A DNA stretch of 64,000 nucleotides from Ignelater luminosus (taxonomy: Eukaryota; Arthropoda; Insecta; Coleoptera; Elateridae): contig VTPC01089669.1 in the NCBI GenBank assembly GCA_011009095.1, forward strand, positions 815,771-879,770. Direction: 5' to 3'. The notes under the pieces are model-generated. The model ran no database searches. It saw only the letters and a list, made by a program, of their open reading frames with translations, and was not told the origin of the DNA. Each line of letters starts with the position of its first letter. Position 1 is the first letter of the stretch. Shown piece after piece: positions 61,300 to 64,000 of this stretch. The position numbers and the translations under genes were made by a program.

Positions 61300-61375
61300 G
61301 CCTCTTCGAAGATTCGAACTCCTGCTTTTACGAATGCGACATTTGCGCGTTAAACATTCATTCAGTAACACCAGT
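61300..61375 (-). repeat. tRNA-like sequence (tRNA pseudogene or SINE head)
   Basis: On the minus strand GCAGGAGTTCGAATCTTCG resembles a tRNA T arm with B box. About 45 bases before it, GTTACTGAATGAATGTTTAA is a weak A-box candidate, and GTCGCATTCGTAAAAGC is where an anticodon arm would be. Acceptor-stem pairing is not convincing. It is unlike the SINE family at 9.1 and 15.7 kb. Confidence 0.3.
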
Positions 61376-64000
61376 TAGTGGTTATCTTGGTCCAAATCGA
61401 AACGTTTCTGGCACTTACTAATTTCTTCTATTACCTTTACTGACAAAGCCTTCTTCAAAATAGTTTACGACACTAAATTTTTAACATTCAAAATAAAAGC
61501 TTCCGAACAAAGCGTACTTGTCTTGCAATAACTTTCGACTTGTTCGGGGTAAATTCTACCATCCGAGGTTGTAAACTTCAAGTGTTCCAAATTTAAGTGA
61601 AACGCACATTCACTTAGGATAAAACCGACAAACTTGTATATGATAAATATTTAACACTTCTCGTCTCTCTGATCTCTATATTGAAAATATTAAAGCGGCT
61701 AAGTGATTTAAAAGATTTGCTTCGAAATCTAAGTTGTTTAAAAAAGAGATTTTGTCGAGTAAAAAAGCACAAACGTGTTGAATTGGCCATGCTGATCATT
61801 TATCATTTGTTATCCTAAAAAATTCTATTTGTAAAATTCTTTAAGAATATCTCTTATAAACGATTTAAGTCGTTAACAATAATCACGTTTCTGAAATTTA
61901 TAAAATTCGTTTTTATTTGTGAAAGGGCAGATTCTCTTTGTAGATTATTTTCGAATGGAAGTATTCTGTCGAAACGCGTTCAATTACTCAAAAGATTTGC
62001 TTGTGTACTCAATAAAATCAAGCATAAAAATCTAAACGATTTGTTTGCATCTCTTCGCTTTTGACCGTAACTCGATTGTGTTTGCATCGGTTAACTTGTG
62101 TCGCTTTAGGAGATTTTCATGTAACCGATTGCACTAGTTAATCCTTGCGTGTTCGATATTCGTCTAGTTAGAAAGGATGCCAGCTTTCCTCGGCATGCTT
62201 CCTTGAGGATAATACAATTGTTTGAAAACTCATTTCAGGCAGTAATTTTCGCGAGAAAAAAGTGAATTTTGTTCATTTTTACTTTTATAAATAAAAACGA
62301 TTTAAACTAAAAATAGAATTGTCGTCCTTAATTATCTAGTTTTAGGATGTGCTTAACGAGGTTGCTACTTCTTACAAGTTTATAAGCTTTGAAACGTTAA
62401 TATTGCTGAGACTGTCTGAACGAAATGCCAGACACTCATCGACCGTAAAGTGTGAGTGAGTTAGTGGGACAAAAGCAATATTGAGCTTACTATAGAACTA
62501 AACAGAATTATATGCAGTATTTCTTCATTTGAATCTTATATTAATAAAATGTATGCTTTGATTCTTTAAAGAGATAAACGAATTAACGAATAAAGAAATG
62601 CTAACATTTGTGTGGATGTTTTCGTGGCGGTCGACGAAACAGAACGAACGAATTCTTCTACTTTAGTATCCACGACGAATTTTTGGATTTTAATTGTAAT
62701 TCACCTGTTTGATTTGTAATTTGATGCCGTCAAATAACTTTTAATTATTTAGATGTTGAAAACAGAACGCAACAAAATAAGTTCTGGGAAACATATTCAC
62801 ATTCACATACGAGGCGAAACAAAAGCAAAAACTAAAAACAAACCGCAAGATATGTTAAGGAATGCCAATCTATCAGTAAGCAAGAAATGGGATTGACATA
62901 CAGAAAAGTAAGAAACAGAGTTACTGTACAGTTCACACCACCGGCACCGTTTCATCACCCTCATGCTAGTGGTTAACATTGTATGTATAAGCGCTGGTTT
63001 TCTTTGCTTGTTTCTATTGTGTAGCTTTTCGTGCAACTTCATTTTGAAATATACAACCCAAGTTTCTTTGAAAATCAAATACGATTGTAAACACAATTAC
63101 AATTTCAGAAAGAAAATTTAACATGCAGGAGTATAGCAATATCAAAGTAAATCCTGGTACAGAGCTTGTCGGTGGATTCTCCTCTAGTAAGCACTCAAAT
63201 CAAACGTTCTACATCAGGCGGCATATCTATTTGGCTTATTCAAAAGTTAAGAGGAGCTAGCAAGTTATTGTCAGACATCAAATCTATAAAACTATAAAAA
63301 AATATATAAATGCTTTGTTTAGTTTTACATAAAAGGGTGATGTACAAACATGCACCGTTTATTTTTAGTGGTCTATATTAGTAAAATGAAGAGCACATCT
63401 AGTTGGAAACACTTTAAACAGCACGTCTACTATAATAATACATATCAATTGGTTGAAGATTACTCTTAACAGTTAACGAATCTTAATCTTGCTTAATAAA
63501 TATATACCGTATGCTTTTAACGATGTATTCTACACAATATAGAAAATAGAAAGACCTAGAGGATTCAGGAATTTTTAAAATGTTTTCTAGTACTCCTCTG
63601 CATAATTTAGATTTATTTTCACCTACACTTTTTTGTATTATTTTCATATTCATCCCACTCCTGAAAGCTGTAGGATTGCCAAATTAAACTAAACTCATAA
63701 TTCATAATCTATTTTCATAATAGAGTACATAAATATTCGTAATGCCATAAAGTATAAATTTAATAATGTTTCTACACATAGCAACCTAGCAAAAAATATT
63801 AATATCAATGGCTTTTAAAAATTCACTACCCATTAAACACCATTTCTGGAATGGTAGTAAAGACAAAGATGAGAAGAATGACACGGAACTAGATGAAGTC
63901 GATAAATATTTTACTCTTACTCTTACCGCAGTTGTTGGTTACTACAGTAAATCATTTTCCTGCAGTTATGTTAACTAAAATATCAATCTACCCTTTTTGG
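61376..64000. other. No recognisable gene
   Basis: AT-rich DNA to the right edge. Minus-strand frames at 61614-61799 and 62803-63096 (97 codons) show no motif that I recognise, and no repeat or transposon end is evident. Confidence 0.4.

Noticed and set aside
1..64000. CRISPR arrays, bacterial operons, rRNA genes, LTR retrotransposon integrase or protease motifs
   Set aside because: None seen. The sequence is eukaryotic and the retroelements that I could identify are non-LTR or Penelope-like.

Overview
This is a eukaryotic, AT-rich window (roughly two thirds A+T by eye), almost certainly from an arthropod and most likely an insect. That judgement rests on the mix of old transposable elements: CR1/Jockey-like and R4-like non-LTR retrotransposons, a Penelope-like element, a mariner, several Tc1/mariner-superfamily transposases of the kind common in insect genomes, a ZBED5-like hAT, and tRNA-derived SINE-like repeats. 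I find no intact host gene. Nearly all long open frames are chance ORFs or pieces of decayed elements. The window looks like intergenic DNA or the inside of a very long intron.

Layout. 0-10 kb: a LINE reverse-transcriptase (RT) fragment at the left edge (-), a GC-rich patch beside an (AAT)n microsatellite near 4.5 kb, a tRNA-derived SINE near 9.1 kb and a LINE ORF1-like remnant near 9.5-10.1 kb. 13-21 kb: a LINE RT tail (+), two copies of one transposase core facing each other as an inverted repeat (14.8-15.4 kb), SINE pieces, a coiled-coil LINE ORF1-like remnant (17.3-17.6 kb), an unidentified decayed coding sequence that keeps one frame for about 690 bases (19.7-20.4 kb) and a 182-bp hairpin MITE. 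22-24 kb: an internally deleted mariner with both terminal repeats and TA target duplication. 28 kb: another LINE RT core. Between 23.9 and 36.9 kb little else is recognisable.

36-46 kb is the densest block: a Tc1-like transposase remnant (-), an R4-like LINE (+), a CR1/Jockey-type LINE (+) split cleanly by a 583-bp MITE with TATA on both sides, a SINE with (ATT)n, a rearranged R4-like LINE (-), and a ZBED5-like hAT pseudogene (-). Near 46.9 kb the + strand carries a sequence with the form of a recursive-splicing exon. 47.9-49.8 kb holds a Jockey-clade LINE (-) keeping ORF1, endonuclease and RT in order but with a central deletion.

54-61 kb holds an IS630/Tc1-type DDE transposase (+), a Penelope-like RT plus endonuclease-like tail (+) with a 10-N assembly gap inside it, a DUF4817-type transposase (+), and a tRNA-like or SINE head (-). 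All these coding relics carry stops and frameshifts, and several have lost catalytic aspartates, so none is expected to be active. Family calls come from reading translated motifs by eye. No database search was possible.
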